Assembly: GCA_002862305.1 (NCBI GenBank)
Contig: PKCS01000033.1
Location: 1-53,044 of the forward strand
Source of the DNA: Phycisphaerae bacterium
GTDB lineage: Bacteria > Planctomycetota > Phycisphaerae > Phycisphaerales > SM1A02
DNA: 53,044 nt
Direction: 5' to 3'
Shown in pieces: positions 53,004-53,044 of this stretch. Positions within the stretch are counted from its first letter, which is position 1. Each line of letters begins with the position of its first letter. Below the pieces are notes generated by a model that saw only the letters and a list, made by a program, of their open reading frames with translations, ran no database searches and was not told the origin of the DNA. The position numbers and the translations under genes are program-made.

Positions 53004-53044
53004 CGAGCTGGGTAGGGAATTCGCCAACGCGGTACACTTTTTAG

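Noticed and set aside
1-53044. CRISPR arrays, insertion sequences, prophage genes
   Set aside because: No regularly spaced repeats, transposases, integrases or terminal inverted repeats were seen on either strand.

Overview
The window is a GC-rich, densely coded bacterial chromosome segment with no transposase, phage gene or CRISPR array. Several traits point to a planctomycete, most likely of the Phycisphaerae/Phycisphaerales type. Secreted proteins end in dockerin-like 'DLNxDGxVNGADL' tags. Two others end in a 'PAPGAxAxLGLAG + RRRR' sorting tail. There is a prepilin-like protein with an N-terminal GFTIIELLVVVSIIALLIG helix, and genes sit singly or in short operons. This assignment is inference from protein features, not from a marker-gene comparison.

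Layout: 1-1.8 kb, thiC (running off the left edge) under a TPP riboswitch. 1.9-3.3 kb, a small membrane protein and a PLP-dependent serine/threonine dehydratase. 3.3-7.9 kb, four minus-strand envelope or secreted protein genes (two dockerin-tagged, one FG-GAP/VCBS, one LolA-like). 8-14.9 kb, housekeeping genes: a RidA-like protein, a RibBA with a degenerate cyclohydrolase half, an M42-type peptidase, argS-upp, a PduO-type cobalamin adenosyltransferase and a glycosylasparaginase. 15-17.3 kb, a prepilin-like gene and two small membrane proteins. 17.4-20.2 kb, a minus-strand unit: receiver-like gene, groES, an unknown 75-aa gene, groEL. 20.5-23.5 kb, asnS and two tandem PEP-CTERM-like paralogues. 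23.6-25.5 kb, nagZ and two small envelope genes. 25.6-28.6 kb, tRNA-Pro, a Tat-signal amidase, a solitary nuoA and an unknown gene. 28.9-32.7 kb, gcvP and a TrmH-family methyltransferase.

33.1-39.0 kb is the most interesting region: a compact ebo-type 'metabolite traffic' cluster in the order eboD, unknown 101-aa gene, eboB, eboE, eboC, eboF. It has ATGA overlaps and gaps of a few bases. A secreted alpha/beta-hydrolase, a membrane zinc-ribbon protein and dusB follow it. 43-47.4 kb holds scpB, a solitary atpC, a CYTH-domain protein, holB (delta prime), a lipoprotein-like gene and a solitary flgM. 47.5-53 kb holds two translationally coupled secreted amidohydrolases, the first a double-domain protein of about 1200 aa, then a lipoprotein.

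A recurring signal is a TAnnnT element (TAGAAT, TATACT, TAAGAT and similar) ending only 6-8 bases before the start codon of several genes that lack a good ribosome binding site. This suggests that leaderless mRNAs are common here. Other genes have ordinary GGAG/AGGAG sites.
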